From: Brachypodium distachyon
Lineage: Eukaryota; Streptophyta; Magnoliopsida; Poales; Poaceae
Direction: 5' to 3'
Length of the DNA stretch: 64,000 bases
Assembly: GCF_000005505.3 (NCBI RefSeq)
Contig: NC_016131.3
Span: forward strand, 64,031,355 to 64,095,354
Below, in pieces: positions 32,661-45,982 of this stretch (positions are counted from its first letter, which is position 1; the number at the start of each line of letters is the position of its first letter). The position numbers and the translations under genes were made by a program. The notes beneath the pieces are model-generated. The model was not told where the DNA came from. It ran no database searches and saw only the letters and a list, made by a program, of their open reading frames with translations.

Positions 32661-34916
32661 ATGGCGGTGTCCTCGCCTTCTGCTGCTCCGGAGAAGAAGA
32701 GGAAGTGGCTCCTCAGCAGCAACAGGAAGGTCAGTCAGTGCGCGCTGTGCTCTCCCTCTCTCGTTCTCTCCGTGAATCCATTGTTGGGACGGGTTCCGTT
32801 CTTGCCATGCCCACGCCACACCAATGGCTCATCTGTTCAAGAACTGTTTGGCCGTTCGGTACTTACTGCACAAGTGCCAAGAACATTTGGTTCTTTGACT
32901 CGAGGAGTTGTTTGGTCGTGTGCCGTATAAAATCGAAATGGCAGGACAACTTCTTTGAGTCAAGAACCATTTGCTTCTTTCGAGCTTGGTGCGCCTTTTG
33001 TTTTCCTGTTTATTCCAAGGTCGAACTGGTTGATCCGAGCGCATTCTGTCTGCTCGTCGGTTTTCCTCTGTTTCTCTGTTTGTGTAAAAAATCCAGCATC
33101 GGCGCTGAAAATCTCATGTTTTCTGTGGGCATTTCCGTGTACGCAGGTGATCGACAGGTACCTTCGGGAGGCGCGGGCGATTCTCACGGCGGCGCCAGAG
33201 TCCGGCGGCGGGGACGCTGTGGCGGCGCTGGGCCTCGTCGACACGGCGCTTGAGCTCTCGCCGCGGATGGAAGCCGCCCTGGAGCTGCGGGCGCGCGCGC
33301 TCCTCTCCCTGCGGCGGTACCGCGAGGTCGCCGAGATGCTCCGCGACTACATCCCAAGCTGCGGCAAATCATGCTCGGGCGAGGACACTTCGTCCTCGTC
33401 CTCCTTGTCCTCCAGCTCCGGCGACCTCGGCACGACCTCCCGTGCCAAGCTCCTCTCGCCCGACCGCCACCGCTCCGACGCGGCCGAGACGGACACCGGC
33501 ACCGCTCGCTCCTTCCGTTGCTTCGACGTGTCCGAGCTCAAGCGCCGCGTCCTGGCAGGCCTCTCCAAGAACCCCAACACGGACACGCAATGGAGGTACT
33601 TGGTCCTGGGCCAGGCCTGCTTCCACCTGGGCCTCATCGAGGACGCCATGGTGCTGCTACAGACCGGCCGCCGCCTCGCCTCGGCCGCCTTCCGCCGCGA
33701 GAGCGTCTGCTGGTCGGAGGATAGCTTCTCGTCCTCTGCCGCGGCCATGGCTGCTGCCACGGTGTCGTCTTCCAAGTCCGGGTCCGCGGCCGCGTTCATC
33801 ATACCGGCCGTGGAGTCAGAGGCCGTGACGCAGCTCCTCGCTCACGTCAAGCTCCTGCTCCGCCGCCGCACGGCCGCCATGGCCGCGCTCGACGCGGGCC
33901 TCCCCGCGGAGGCCGTCCGCCATTTCTCCAAGATACTCGAGGCGCGCCGCGGCGTGCTCCCGCACACCTTCGCCGCGGCCTGCCTCGTCGGCCGCGCCGC
34001 TTCGTTCCAGGCCGGTGGCCGCCGGGCGGACGCCATCGCGGATTGCAACCGCGCGCTCGCTCTCGACCCCGCCTACATCCCGGCGCTGCGCGCCCGTGCC
34101 GACCTTCTTCAGTCCGTGGGCGCGCTTGGGGACTCCCTCCGTGACCTCGACCACCTCAAGCTTCTGTACGACGCCGCGCTCCGTGACGGCAAGCTTCCGG
34201 GCCCTCGATGGCGGCCGCAGGGCGGTGTGCGCTACGGCGAGATCGCGGGCGCCCACCGCAAGCTGATCGCCCGCATCCAGGGGCTCCGAACCCGTGTCGC
34301 CGGTGGCGAGGCGTCTAACATCGATTACTATGCGCTACTGGGCGTGCGGCGCGGGTGCACGCGTTCGGAGCTGGAGCGCGCGCACCTCCTCCTATCGCTC
34401 AAGCTCAAGCCCGACCGTGCCGTGGTGTTCGGGGAACGGCTGGAGCTCGTCGACGAGCACCGCGACCTGGAAGCCGTGCGCGACCAGGCCCGCTTGTCGG
34501 CTCTGCTCTTGTACAGGATGCTGCAGAAGGGGTACTCCTTCATCATGTCAGCCGTGATTGACGAGGAGGCCGCCGAAAGACAGAGGGCCAAGGAAGCCGC
34601 GGCTGCGCTAGCCGCCGCAGCGGCGTTGGCCAAGCCAGAGCCGGCGGCGCCACCGATCATGCTGGAGAGGCCCGGAGCTCCCGTCACAAACTGCAGCACT
34701 GTGCAGACGTCGAAACCAAAGGCGCCTAAAGCTGCTGCTGCGACGGTGCCAACGTTGTCCAAGACTGCGGCGCCGGCTGCGACGACGACGGCGGCGAGTG
34801 CGGCGCCGGTTTATCAAGGGGTGTTCTGCCGCGACCTGGCGGTGGTGGGGACCTTGCTGTCCCGCGGCGGGTTCGACCGCTCCCTCCCGGTGAAATGTGA
34901 GGCGATGAGCTGCTGA
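32661..34916 (+). CDS. TPR-repeat protein with C-terminal J-like domain
   Basis: Two exons, 32661-32729 and 33147-34916, with a GTCAGT donor and GCAG acceptor in phase 0, give 612 residues. Residues 1-23 are basic (EKKRKW). Helical TPR-like repeats cover about 24-100, about 165-220 and about 256-371 (for example DAIADCNRALALDPAYIPAL). Residues 414-480 form a DnaJ-like domain (YYALLGVRRGCTRSELERAH). The J-domain signature His-Pro-Asp is Lys-Pro-Asp here (residues 444-446), so stimulation of Hsp70 ATPase is doubtful. An Ala/Pro-rich linker precedes a conserved-looking tail, FCRDLAVVGTLLSRGGFDRS. TPR/J proteins usually act as co-chaperone scaffolds; the client is unknown. There is no signal peptide or membrane segment. 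The second exon is very GC-rich, as is common for grass genes. The start was chosen because exon 1 is in phase, has a GCAATGGCG context and lies downstream of a TATA box. Confidence 0.9.
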
Positions 34917-37900
34917 TCAATTGGTTCCAGACTTTCAGCCATGGATGGCATGGACCGGACGGTGACGCAGGTGCGATCTGATGAAGGTGGTGTACGGACC
35001 ACCGGGACGGATGGGGAACAGAAGATCCAGGGAGTTGGCGGGAAAAAAGTAGACGCGTTTGAATTATTCCACAGAACTCGCTATTGTACAGTTTGTGAAT
35101 GAAGAAGAAAATGAGGGCAAAACGAGAGTGATTCTTGTTGAAGAGGTTTCTGGACTGGAGGAGAGAGGACTGGATGTGAAAGGGAAATTTTTTGGTTGCA
35201 TCTTCTTCAATGCGAGTCGTTACAGTACAGTGTACTAGTTTTTCCTCTAGCTCTCCTCTCCCCTTCCTGTTGTCGCTGCTCAACTTGGTACGACTCCTCG
35301 AGTACTTATCATGCACAGTACAGCCTTTCAATAGGACTTTCTTTTCTTCACCTCATCATTCCGGTTTCTGCTGCTATTTGCTCTCCATCCCATTGATGGA
35401 TGCTCCGTATTTTGTTAGTGTATGCATATACATGTCTGCTCTGAAATTTCGAGAAATTTCGCTTTTTTTTTTCCTCTTGTATCACAGTACACACAGGTTT
35501 CTTGGACTACTGGTATAGGCATCTTTGCATAAGCATCCGGCCACTGCGTACAGTGTGGGTCTTGCTAGCACTTAAAAGCTGCCCGTAAATGATGCTCAGT
35601 GACTGATTGCTAGGCTGATGGTGGTGCCCAATTCCACTGCCGCGCCCTGCCTGCAGCCTCTGCCCGGTCCTGCACCTGCCATTGTTTTGTGCATGCCTGC
35701 CTGCGCGGGTCTCTGAACCGTGGCTGCATCGACGGGCGATGCGATCTAGTGGTAGATCATCATCTCGTCTCTCTTGCCCGCTTTTGCAAGTAAACTGTAC
35801 CTGATCGCCTCAGCTCCTACTTTGCAGCTACTAGTACTGCAAGGCTTTTCGTGTGGTCACGGAAAGCGAAGGATGCTGATGCATCGATACGTGCATCCGT
35901 GTTGTCACCAAAAAAAATATCTAGCACTTCTAGCACCAAAAATTACTACTGGTAGTTCGCTGTGTGATGATCTCATCAGCGCCATTGATAAGATGAGCCA
36001 TTAGCACGATCTGCACTGTGTTATAGTATTATCCTACTTGACTGCCAGGAAAATATATTTAATATCTTGACTTTTTTGGACTCGCGTATAATATGTACTG
36101 TGATGATATTTGGGATTGGAGAAGAGTGGATCATGCGTTCTTTAGAGAGAAAAGACTTCCATCCAGTTCTATTAGAAAGTCTCTGCTGGAGATATCAGCT
36201 TACGACGCAAATTACCACGAAAGTAACTTTCATCGACGAATCAGACATGTAAGCTAACATGCCAACAAAATTTTAGCTCCAAGCAAGAACTGAATAAACC
36301 CTAACAACCCGTTTGATACTCCTCATTTCATTCATTTGATAGAAATGCAATGAAATCAAAATTTCATTGAGATTTCTTTCGTTTGAATTTGAATTATGTA
36401 TTGAAAAAATCATATTTGTCTACCACATTGATTTGTAGAATGAGAAACAAATTCAGATAAATGATGCCTTCTAAGGATAAGTTTGGCGTTGAGGTGGATT
36501 ATGATAATCCAGCTTATTCAACCAGCTTTTGCCTATTTTGATGTTTGATTAACCAACTTCTCCATATTTTCATGTCACAACAGATTATAAAATAAGTTCA
36601 TCGTACGGCAGTACAATTCATTAATGCCAAACTGAACACAAAAATTACTTGAGGTTAGCTATATATGTGATTACATATAATTCAGATTGAATTTCAGTAC
36701 TCAATTACGTGCTATCCAAACACGTTGTAAATAGAATTTAAAATGAATTCTAAAAATTGATCCAAACGATAGAAGCCGACATGTTGTAAGATTTCTCGAC
36801 TTAGGTTATCGCCGGAAAGGCTGGCCGTCAGGATGAAAAAAGGTTAGCTTGGTTAAAATTCTGCACTGGGTTTACCCCCCAACAGTTTTAAAGCCTAGCG
36901 TGCGTCATCTCATCTCGTGTCGCTACCCCGCGCTTCCCCCGTCCATCGGATTCGCTGTCGCAGGAATCGACTGACCGGTTGATTAATGGGGCGCGCGCTG
37001 GCGAGATGACGCACTGCGCGCGGCAGTGGCACATAACTCACGGCACGGGGTACGTGAGCCTCACATTTGTTTAGCATCACTGACCAGATCTTATCTCACG
37101 GAACGGGCAACTTGGAGCTAAACAAACTCCCGGATCCTACCGATAAGAGAGCTTTAGACAGGGCAAGGCAAACGGTTTTGAACATCCATAAACTGTACAC
37201 GGATCGGCGCTCGCTCGCTCTGTGGCTTGCTTGCTTGCTTTGCGTTCCTTGGCTTGTGTGTGTGTAAATCGCACGCACCTACCATGTGGCCTCCACGTGA
37301 TCTGATCCACGGGCTCGGGAGGAGTGTTGCGAATGATTAGGAGGAGGTGACGGGATGGGTTAGTTATATGCCATCCGGGACGGGTTTAGCTTTCGCTCCT
37401 AAAATCCAAACCGACCCCCTGATGATGATCAAAGCATGTGGCCAGAGGATTGGACGAAGCGTTCCGCCATGCTGCTGGGGATCGTGACGTAGGTGTCGCT
37501 GGCACGCAGTGAGTCCGTTCCTTCTCACTGGTTCATGGCCTGTGCCGACTTGGTTAAAGAAATGGCTCGTGGGGGTCGCAGTACCATGCACGGCGCACGT
37601 ACTTCTGCGGCCGGGGGCAATTAAAAACTACCAACAGACAGGCTCGAGGTTCCTGATGCAGCCGTGACGTACTACGTCGTCGAGGAAGTAACTGCTGCTA
37701 TGGCAGTACTGCTAGACCGGCCCGTGGCAGCACTGCACGCCCCTCTTTTCTGGCAGGATATAATTTCGTGATCTCGCCGGACTCGATCCGTTTCTGAGCC
37801 CCATTTCCGGTGTGTGTATAAATTAAGCGCGAGAAATCTGCGCAAAATCCAGCTTTTCGGCAGCGCTACGTGGCCCGATCGCCCCGATCGGATCACGTGG

Positions 37901-39814
37901 CGTTTGTACGTGTTGGCGTACTCTTGTTATATATCCAGAGTTGCTCGGCAGTTCAAATGGGAGAGAGACTACTTGAGCATGTACCACTGCGTCATTACGT
38001 TAACCAGAACGCGATCAGTGGTAGCCTAGTAGTAGTAGCTGATTGGGAGGAATTTTGTACTCCGTAGTACTCCTACTATCGGGTACAGGTAGCAAGTGGC
38101 GACGGTTGTCTCGTGACAAGCTAGCTGGTAATGTCGATCTGCGGGGCGAGCAGAGCTGCATGAGTGGTGAACGTGCGACGCGACGGGCGCGATCGATCTG
38201 GCTTCCGAGTGCTTCTCTGCCATTGACGAGACGGGAAGATCAGATTGGAGTAGCGGACGGATGGCTGGTCACTCTGATGATTGCGTGATAATGGGAGAGT
38301 ATAAAAAAGAAGAGGAGAACAGGGGTGGATTAGCTGTCCGGCCGGCCGGCTGTCCCGTGAACGGGAAATACTAGTAGCACTCCCACGTACTGGCACTTTG
38401 ACCGCCCTCGCAGTGTGCAGAGAATTCAAACTTTGGTCAAGAAAAGAAAGAATATGAGTCCAGGTGTGCGCTGGGAAATCTTGTTCGGTTCCGTCGTGCC
38501 ATGTCAGAGGCATATACCACTACACGTCTTTGCCAGCTGGGAACACGAGCTGGGTAAGTGCGGGGCACACAGCAGGGCATGGGCGGGCCGAGGCGAGAAC
38601 AGGCGGGCCGGATTGTACTCCGTTTCTTTCTTTCTTGCTAGCTCGAGAGGAAGAAGAGCAATTAACTTGCGGGGTCACATGCGTGTTAGGCTCTGGTCGG
38701 CGCGTCCCTCCCCGCCGTGCACGACACACCGTGCGCATCAACTCTCGCCGCCATGCGCAGGGCCGTAACATATGTAGCGTCGTGTCTGCTGGCCGCATGC
38801 TAGTCGATCTTGTTCACCCTTGAGCCACGATAAAACACTGTTTCGTCTGCCGATCTTGACAGTATACAGTGGGTTCATGTGCATGCAACGCAGAAACGCG
38901 TTTTGATTATTACTAGTTCCAGTTTTCCTTTTTCTTCATTTAAAAAAAGGAGTTAATTTCCACACTGTAATAACCAATTCGAATTATTTTTATCCAGTGG
39001 GTCCCGTGCAAATACAATGCCACAACCAATAATCGATTCAGATCGAGAAATTTAAGAAAAAGGGCGAACAAACATCTGTCCAAGCCACATTGGGAAGAGC
39101 CACCGTGTACGCATCGAGGTTGGCACTACAAAAGCGCGTATATATGCATGAACGTTTAGCGGAAAGCGTTGTTAATTTTCTGCCTCATGAAAGAAAAGCT
39201 GCGACTTAAAATACCGTTGTTTACGAGCTGCCGTGCATGGGGTCGGTAAAGGTTTCGTGGGCAGGCGCGCGCATGTCAACGACATGCACACATGGGGAAG
39301 AGGACTGATGAGTTTGATCTTTGTGTCCGGTGCGTGGCTTTCCAAACCGGTCCTTATTCCTGCTGTCTTCGAGGAAAATGCACGGAGATGCACATTTTAG
39401 TAGTACTACCCCGGTGAGCATGAAACGAAACGAAATGACTGCCGCCATTGATTCGCGCTTTCGACGAAAAGGGCAGGGAAAGAACCATAATGGCAGCTCG
39501 AATCGTATAGGCACTCCATCCACGGCCTAGCTCGAATCGCATACGCACTCCTTCGCTTATTTTGCGACGGCTCAGTCGCTCACTTCGCTGCTGAATATAT
39601 ATAACTGCCACGCTCTGTGACCTGGCTGCGCGTGCGTATGGTACAACTAGCCAGGATGACGTCTTAATCCATCACTTGGGGTCTTAATTAGTTGGATGTT
39701 CAGTAGAAAGCGCAAGAAATGGGAACAATAGTTGTAGACGTAGGAATTAGTATAGTTTAAGGGACCAAATGAGCCCTTTAGAAAATAAAAAAAAAGGAGG
39801 ACAATGCTCCCGGT
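34917..39814. other. Downstream region of the TPR gene and gene-poor intergenic DNA
   Basis: 34917 to about 35120 is the probable 3' untranslated region, with AATGAA-type signals near 35096. Beyond it no gene is recognised. 36300-36780 is AT-rich and begins and ends with sequences resembling CCGTTTGAT and its inverse, like a worn MITE, but no target duplication is clear. Open frames at 37096-37267 and 38415-38823 have no domain. Confidence 0.45.
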
Positions 39815-39942
39815 TGCTCCCTCGGTCCAACAAAAAATGTCTCAAGTTTGTCAAAATTTGAATGTATTTAGACATGACTTAGTATGTAGATGCATTCAAA
39901 TTTAGTCAAACTTGAGACATGATTTGTTGGACAGAGGAAGTA
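39815..39942. mobile_element. Stowaway MITE, copy 3 of the CCGTCCAACA subfamily
   Basis: GCTCCCTCGGTCCAACAAAA at the left and the inverse TTTGTTGGACAGAGGAAGTA at the right. Both ends carry one or two substitutions relative to the copies at 15154 and 19157, so this is the most decayed of the three. The interior is the same, with the shared CATGACTTAGT phrase. Confidence 0.82.
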
Positions 39943-40082
39943 TATTGTTTTTCCTTGAAAATGAGGGACTCCTCTGGCCCACATCAACAGCACACAACCT
40001 CACGATATTATTAATAGTTTGAAATTTAACATGATCCCATTCATCTTACACCGAATAAGTACGAAGCAAAATTAAGCAATAT

Positions 40083-40157
40083 ATAGCCGATTGCTAGCAG
40101 GCAACCGACATGGGTTGAACAAATTCCATAGCCGATTGCTAGCAGGCCACCGATATG
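40083..40157 (+). repeat. 30-bp direct repeat
   Basis: ATAGCCGATTGCTAGCAGGC followed by a near-identical ACCGA.ATG tail occurs at 40083-40112 and 40128-40157, two substitutions apart. No coding or transposon context is evident. Confidence 0.75.
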
Positions 40158-43100
40158 TTTTTTTTTAGGAAGTTTGCATCTTAAAATTCATCGTAAAACA
40201 TCAAATGTGGGCCTAATTGGCGTATTTATCATGGATTTAGAGGCCCTAGATTATGGAACACAAGCAAAATTGCCGAAGAATGAAAAGATCAAGGGATGGA
40301 AGGGGTTTTCTGAAAAAAAAAGGGTTGGATTAAGATTGGACATGCTGGAGAGAGAAAATTTTCAACTTGCAAACTTCCTAAAAACCGCGGGAAAGAATCT
40401 CGAAGGCCACGTGTGACAGCGCGTCTTCTCGGTTATGGCTGGATTCGGTGTTTGGACCTAAAGTGTCCATGCAAGCCAAGTTTAGTGGTAACAATGACTA
40501 TTTTGCAAGATGTTGGAATAAACTGTTACAACGTGCCAAATTCATGTACTTCCAATGCTGTTTCCTCTAATTTCTTATCAAAAAATTAAGGGGATTTAAT
40601 TTTTTTTAATTTTTTTGAAATGTCTGGGGGATGAACCCCACCTGAAAAATTCTTTACTGGAAAACGAAGCGGGTCAACTGTAAAGGGGAGATTACAACAA
40701 TTCAAAGGAGATTACAGAGACGCGCAGACAGACCCGCACAAAGTGCTACGGATATACGGAGTACATTTGTTGGGCCTTTTACCGATTTGACTTAATTATG
40801 GAACGGGGACTGAAAATAGCAAGAAGTTCAAATACAGATGAGGACTTATGTAGAACATGCGTAATTAACATCAGTTCGTCCATTTAGTTTCCCCCCCTAT
40901 AACTATGAGTCTGTGACTCCCATATTAGTGTCCGGCCAGCGCATACCACTGTGACGAGTCGACGAACCGCCGCAAGTACAAATACATTTATGCATTGAAT
41001 CATTACACGCATCATCTTAAGAGAATATTTTTTCATCACGAAACAGGCAAGCTAAGCATGTACATGCACTGGTGTGCATGCATTACATATCAGCACTTAA
41101 CATTGGTGCCGCTAGAGCATGGACCATACACGCATGCCTAGCTCTGTTCAGAATTCTTTGCAATTCTGTAGTAGCAACAAGCTGCAACCACTGCAGAATC
41201 TTTCAGGCATCAGCACAATTATTAGGCCAATTCAGACCTTAGAAAACCCATTTGCTTGAGTACTTCCAACGGCTAAGAAGCAAGATTTAACAACTACCAC
41301 GATCTTACCCAAGCATACGTCACAGGGATGCCTTTGCGTGCATATGTATACAAATCCACGGCCTCCAACTTGCGAGACAGAAAAATATTCAATTCCCAAA
41401 CTGCTGCCTCTTGATTGACTGGTTGGGTACAAGGAGATCCAGAGCATCAGGAAGATACTATCTTATCTAGAAGAACCAGTTCTTTTACCGAAACTGCTAG
41501 TACTGCTCTACATGTGATTCGTGGTTGTAGATAAAGTAGACATAGATCAGATCCCCTCTTCTGTACTGTTGGCCACTCACAGGCACAACCTAGAAGCACT
41601 CAACCATTTTTTACAGCCTCATCACGGAGCACAAATTGTGTGGTTTGGTACTCACCTATCAGACTTGTTGAGAAATTAAAGAACTTGTGGGCACAGTTTT
41701 TCTCTTCAAGAATTTAGACCAATAGAAAGAGAGAGAGAGACTGAGATCATACCTATTGATGTACTACTCACAACAGTACAGACAGTTAATTCCTTATATT
41801 AATTAGACTTAATGAACTGTCAGCAGTAGCCCTAGGATACCCTATCATTCATATGGTTGTGTTCTTCAGAATCAGAACAAGATACTAACTGCAGCAATAT
41901 TAAAGCCAGTAGCAGATATATGGTGGTCACCCCCCCCCCCCCCTTGTGCCAGCACCAGCTACCCTCAACGATAGACTTTACTTTGAATTCTCAGTAATTA
42001 TTTCAGATAACCCCTTAAAGGCTTAAACTGCACTGCTTGGAGCTAAAATTTATGTTTTTTCACATGAAAAATAAGTAGTCTTCAAGTTCATTGCCGTGCC
42101 GTTCCTTGGGAAATAATTAATGGCTAGCTCCTCATTCTTCAACAACAATAACCGCTACATAAATAGACCCAGGCCATATAAATTCCTGCAATGGACCACA
42201 CTGTCCTTTGCATCAATGGAAATGGCAAACAATGGATAATCTTACACCCATATGTGCCTCCAAAAAGAAGAGTCCATGTGAGGCAGCAACATGTGAAGGG
42301 AAACGGCAGTGCGAAATTGAGTGCGGACGAAGAAAGATGTATTATTACCCTATCTCTTTGGGGGAACACAGCTTTATGTATACGTACACAAATGTATGCT
42401 AGTGCTGGTTTCTGTGGTACCTTGTTATTTTGGGGCAACAAAGTTCGGCTAGAATCTATGGCGCACGCATTGATGGATATCATGAGCACGAAAGGAATTC
42501 CGAGTTTCCAGTTGGAGAGACCACAGGTGGATGTGGAAGAACAAGGCATGCGTGAATGGCTTTGGGTCCGGGTCATGTGAAGTAGCGTCGTTTGTGTTGG
42601 CCATGGTGGAAGTCATGTGAATGTCATATGTGTCTAGCCAATGTATCAACTCACAAAGAGCATATGACTCCAACACCGCTCCCCTTCCTTTGTGTAATTT
42701 CTCGTATATGTACATTGTAAACTTATGGAACTAAGCGCGCAAATTTCGTGCATGAAATTTAGATATCTAGCTAGGCAATAATTAATATCAACGCCGCACT
42801 GGTTGGATCACGTACCCATTTGATCCTAAGCCAACTACTCCGTAATAAGTATGATTATGTTGTGCGCATTTGACGATGCTAAGCTAAGAGTGTTATCTCT
42901 TCCATTACAAAAAAAGAAGTGAAAAATGTATTATGTATGACAACATTCAATTCCTACAGAACTTTTATGTGCCGTTAGTTTTTTTTCATCTTATGTAAAA
43001 ATCATGCAAAATTCTCAATTTAGGGATGCCCTTCGAGGGCCACTTTGATTCATAGGAGAACTACTAAAATATGAATATTATTTCGGCAACACTATCCACA

Positions 43101-45519
43101 TGTTTGATTCAAAGTAATTGAGCAAAGGAAAATACAGAAAAAGAATTGTTTGGCCTCAGTTCCAAAGAAAAAATATGCAGAATTTTTAGAATGTGCTTGC
43201 CTTTTCTTTTAATTCCTTTCTGTGAGAAACAATGGTACTTTTCAGAATCATGCGTATCGCACAAGCCCTGAAGGAGAACAGACACGACCTTCTGCAATTT
43301 ACTCTCGTTCCATATTGTAAGGCGTATTAAGGTTCACTGAGATAAGGATTTGATTTCACCAACAATTACTCTATTAGTATGTATTTATGTGGCCTAAAAG
43401 TTGTGTCTCTGGACTGATATTAAAAAAAAACTTACTTATGTTCATACTTTTCTATCACATAAATTACATATAAAAGAACAATCATTAGACAAAAAAACTT
43501 TGACTTAGTAAATTCTAGTAATACACCCTCAGAAAACTAATAAACGCCGTCGTACAGAGATCATGATTGATGGCCACATTCTAGCAAGTTGGTTCGTATC
43601 TACCCATAACCAGATAACTAATGCTCACAATTAGACCATCCTCTGTACTATGTATGCCGGCACATGAAATTCTGGACAGAACCAATAATGAGTTGCTTAA
43701 TTGCCCGAGCATAGCATCTTCCTGGCTGGCGGCGTTTCCCGGCCGCTTTTCGCCTGCTTTTGTTCTCCCGCCCCGTTTAAAAATTCCGTCCGTGGTTTTA
43801 AGCAGCTTGGCGTATTTTACCTTACTTGAACTTGTAAAGCCTTGGATTCCACTGGCCGTTTGATTTTAAGGAGCTGGACGGCACGTGCGACTGACTAAAT
43901 CGAGTCGCACATGGGGGCCTTGACTTGGGCCGTAAATCCCTTTTCCCACCTGCGGAAGCAAAGAATTTGTAGCTCGTACTTGCCAGCATTTCTTTGGTGA
44001 TGCCCGTGCACCGTGAGATGGGTTTTCGTTTTCTTTGCATTTTTGTTAATCGCCCTGATTTGCTCCGTAACCAAAGAGGCCGCCGGTGCATTCGTCCTGT
44101 CACGGGGAACTACCGATCGACCCATGCCTGTCCAGTTCTGTCACCATATATGTAGCCATTTCGAGACTGGGCAAGCACGCCGAGAAAAGATCGATCTTAA
44201 CAGATTAATGTACGTACGTACGTACGTGCATACGTACATTGGGGGCCCCTGCCTGCCTTCCGCTGCAAACAAGCCGCGAGAAGATCATGACGTGCGGCGC
44301 CTTTCCGTGTATGCGAGCACATGCTTCTCCCATCTCGGTTCGCGTTATCTTTTCCTGCTTTCTCCTCTTTTCCTGCCGGGATTACGATAGAGAGACCAGA
44401 GAGTGATCGGCGTACAAGTGGAAGGGAGCAAAGGAAAGGATCGTGTCACATGGATCGGGAGGCAAAGGGGAGCGTGATGGCGGCACGTACTGGCTTTTGT
44501 GGACAGCTTCAAGGGGAATCCAAAACGGAGGCACGCTTTGAGTGTGGCACAGGAGGAGGACCAGCTGCGCGCCGGAAAAGCCTTGGGCCTAATTGCCCGA
44601 TCGGTGCATAGGAAAATAGTTTTACCAAGAAATTATGAAAACGGAATCTCTTTTGCGCTTAAATCGCCTTGCCAGCTTTTCCGCTGGTGCTGTGCTGTGA
44701 TGAAAGGCTTCTTCGCTGCTCTATCCTTTTTATGGCTTCTGAGCCAAGTCATTTTGCCTGGCTGGATGGATCCGTTTTACATGCGTGCTGTGCTGTGATG
44801 GTCTCCGAGTTTCCCTGTTTTAATAGGGGCGTGGCCTTATCGCCGTATAGTCTCATGATGGAATTCCCTGACGGATGTGGAACGTATTGAAAGCGAAGGC
44901 TCTGACGCAATCATCAGGGCTTGTCTCCCTCTCTGCTCGCGTGCTCGGACCGTAAGCATGAACGTGTCGTTACCGAATTGGTCTGATTCTCTTAGGCCAG
45001 GTGTGACCGGCCTAGGCCCAGTAGGCCCAGTAGCCTGTTTTAATCTTCTGCTGCTTCGTCTAGGCCGTAATAATATTGAGCTGTTGATTCTAAAATAAAA
45101 AAATATATTGAGCTGTTCGTAGCAGCAGCTTCACCAAAACTGAAACATATCTGTTCATGAACGAAGATTGAAGAAAAACGTTGTTATATCAATCCATCCA
45201 GAAAGCTTACAAAATGAATCAAACTAATATAGTTAGAAAAATGCACCAAACTAAATGAAACAGGTCATTTGGGGAACATGGTACCCAAGTGGCCAAATGA
45301 CCTATTTTTTTGCGCAGAGATACCCAAATGAGCTGTTTACACTAGATTTTGTTCAATATTTTTTTGCGAAAGAAATGCTGGACTGGCATTTCTTTCTGTA
45401 TTAAAGATTTACATTAGTGCTAAGTATTACATTATTCAGTTCAATAGAACAAGAAAAATCACCGGTAAACAAGAGTATTTTTTCTTATTTGAGTGGACGA
45501 TAAACAAGAGTAGCACCAA
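40158..45519. other. Gene-poor intergenic DNA
   Basis: No convincing gene. A run of 14 C residues stands at 41930-41943. At 42139-42580 both strands are open (129 residues plus, 145 minus); neither has a known domain. The plus frame ends cleanly but has no upstream signal that I can support. An imperfect palindrome of CGTACGTA units lies at 44206-44239. Confidence 0.4.
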
Positions 45520-45763
45520 GGCTGGTCATAGTGGACGATAAACAAGAGTTACTACCTACACAGTAGGTAGTAACATATATGTGATGTCATGTATTATGTT
45601 ATTTATTAATTTGTAGACTCATCTTGACTTGATTTGTATCATGTTATGGTAACATATCTAGTTATCACAAACATCTCTTTCCTCATTAATAACATGCCAC
45701 ATCACTAAATTTGCTTAGTTGTCACTTATGTTACCATCTATGTTACTCCCACTACGAGCAGCC
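45520..45763. mobile_element. Tourist-like MITE
   Basis: The left end is GGCTGGTCATAGTGG, and the right end CCACTACGAGCAGCC is its inverse with two changes. The interior keeps the usual GTAACATA phrases and the element is 244 bp long. The flanks are CAA and TAA, one base away from the TAA-type 3-bp duplication expected for Tourist/PIF MITEs. Confidence 0.7.
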
Positions 45764-45982
45764 TAATGTTGTTGGCTGACGAGTTGATTGACAAATGAGA
45801 TTCATTTCAGGGCCTTTTTGTTTTTCTGTCAAGTGTCCTGGACTGGGCCTATGGACCCATGATTTAGTCGGTCTGGGAGAGGCGGTACGACGATGGATCG
45901 TTTGGGCTTTGACATGTTAATAGTGGGCTGAACTTTGGAATAAAACATTACTATTGGTAGACGTAAAGGAAAATTTGCACAA

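Noticed and set aside
33250..34561. Long alternative frames on both strands across the TPR gene
   Set aside because: The DNA is extremely GC-rich, so all frames stay open; only the annotated frame gives TPR and J-like motifs.
36290..36790. Possible MITE bounded by CCGTTTGAT and its inverse
   Set aside because: Ends match only partially and no target duplication can be read.
41930..41943. Run of 14 C residues as a possible structured or regulatory site
   Set aside because: A single homopolymer run without further G/C tracts; could also be a sequencing length artefact.
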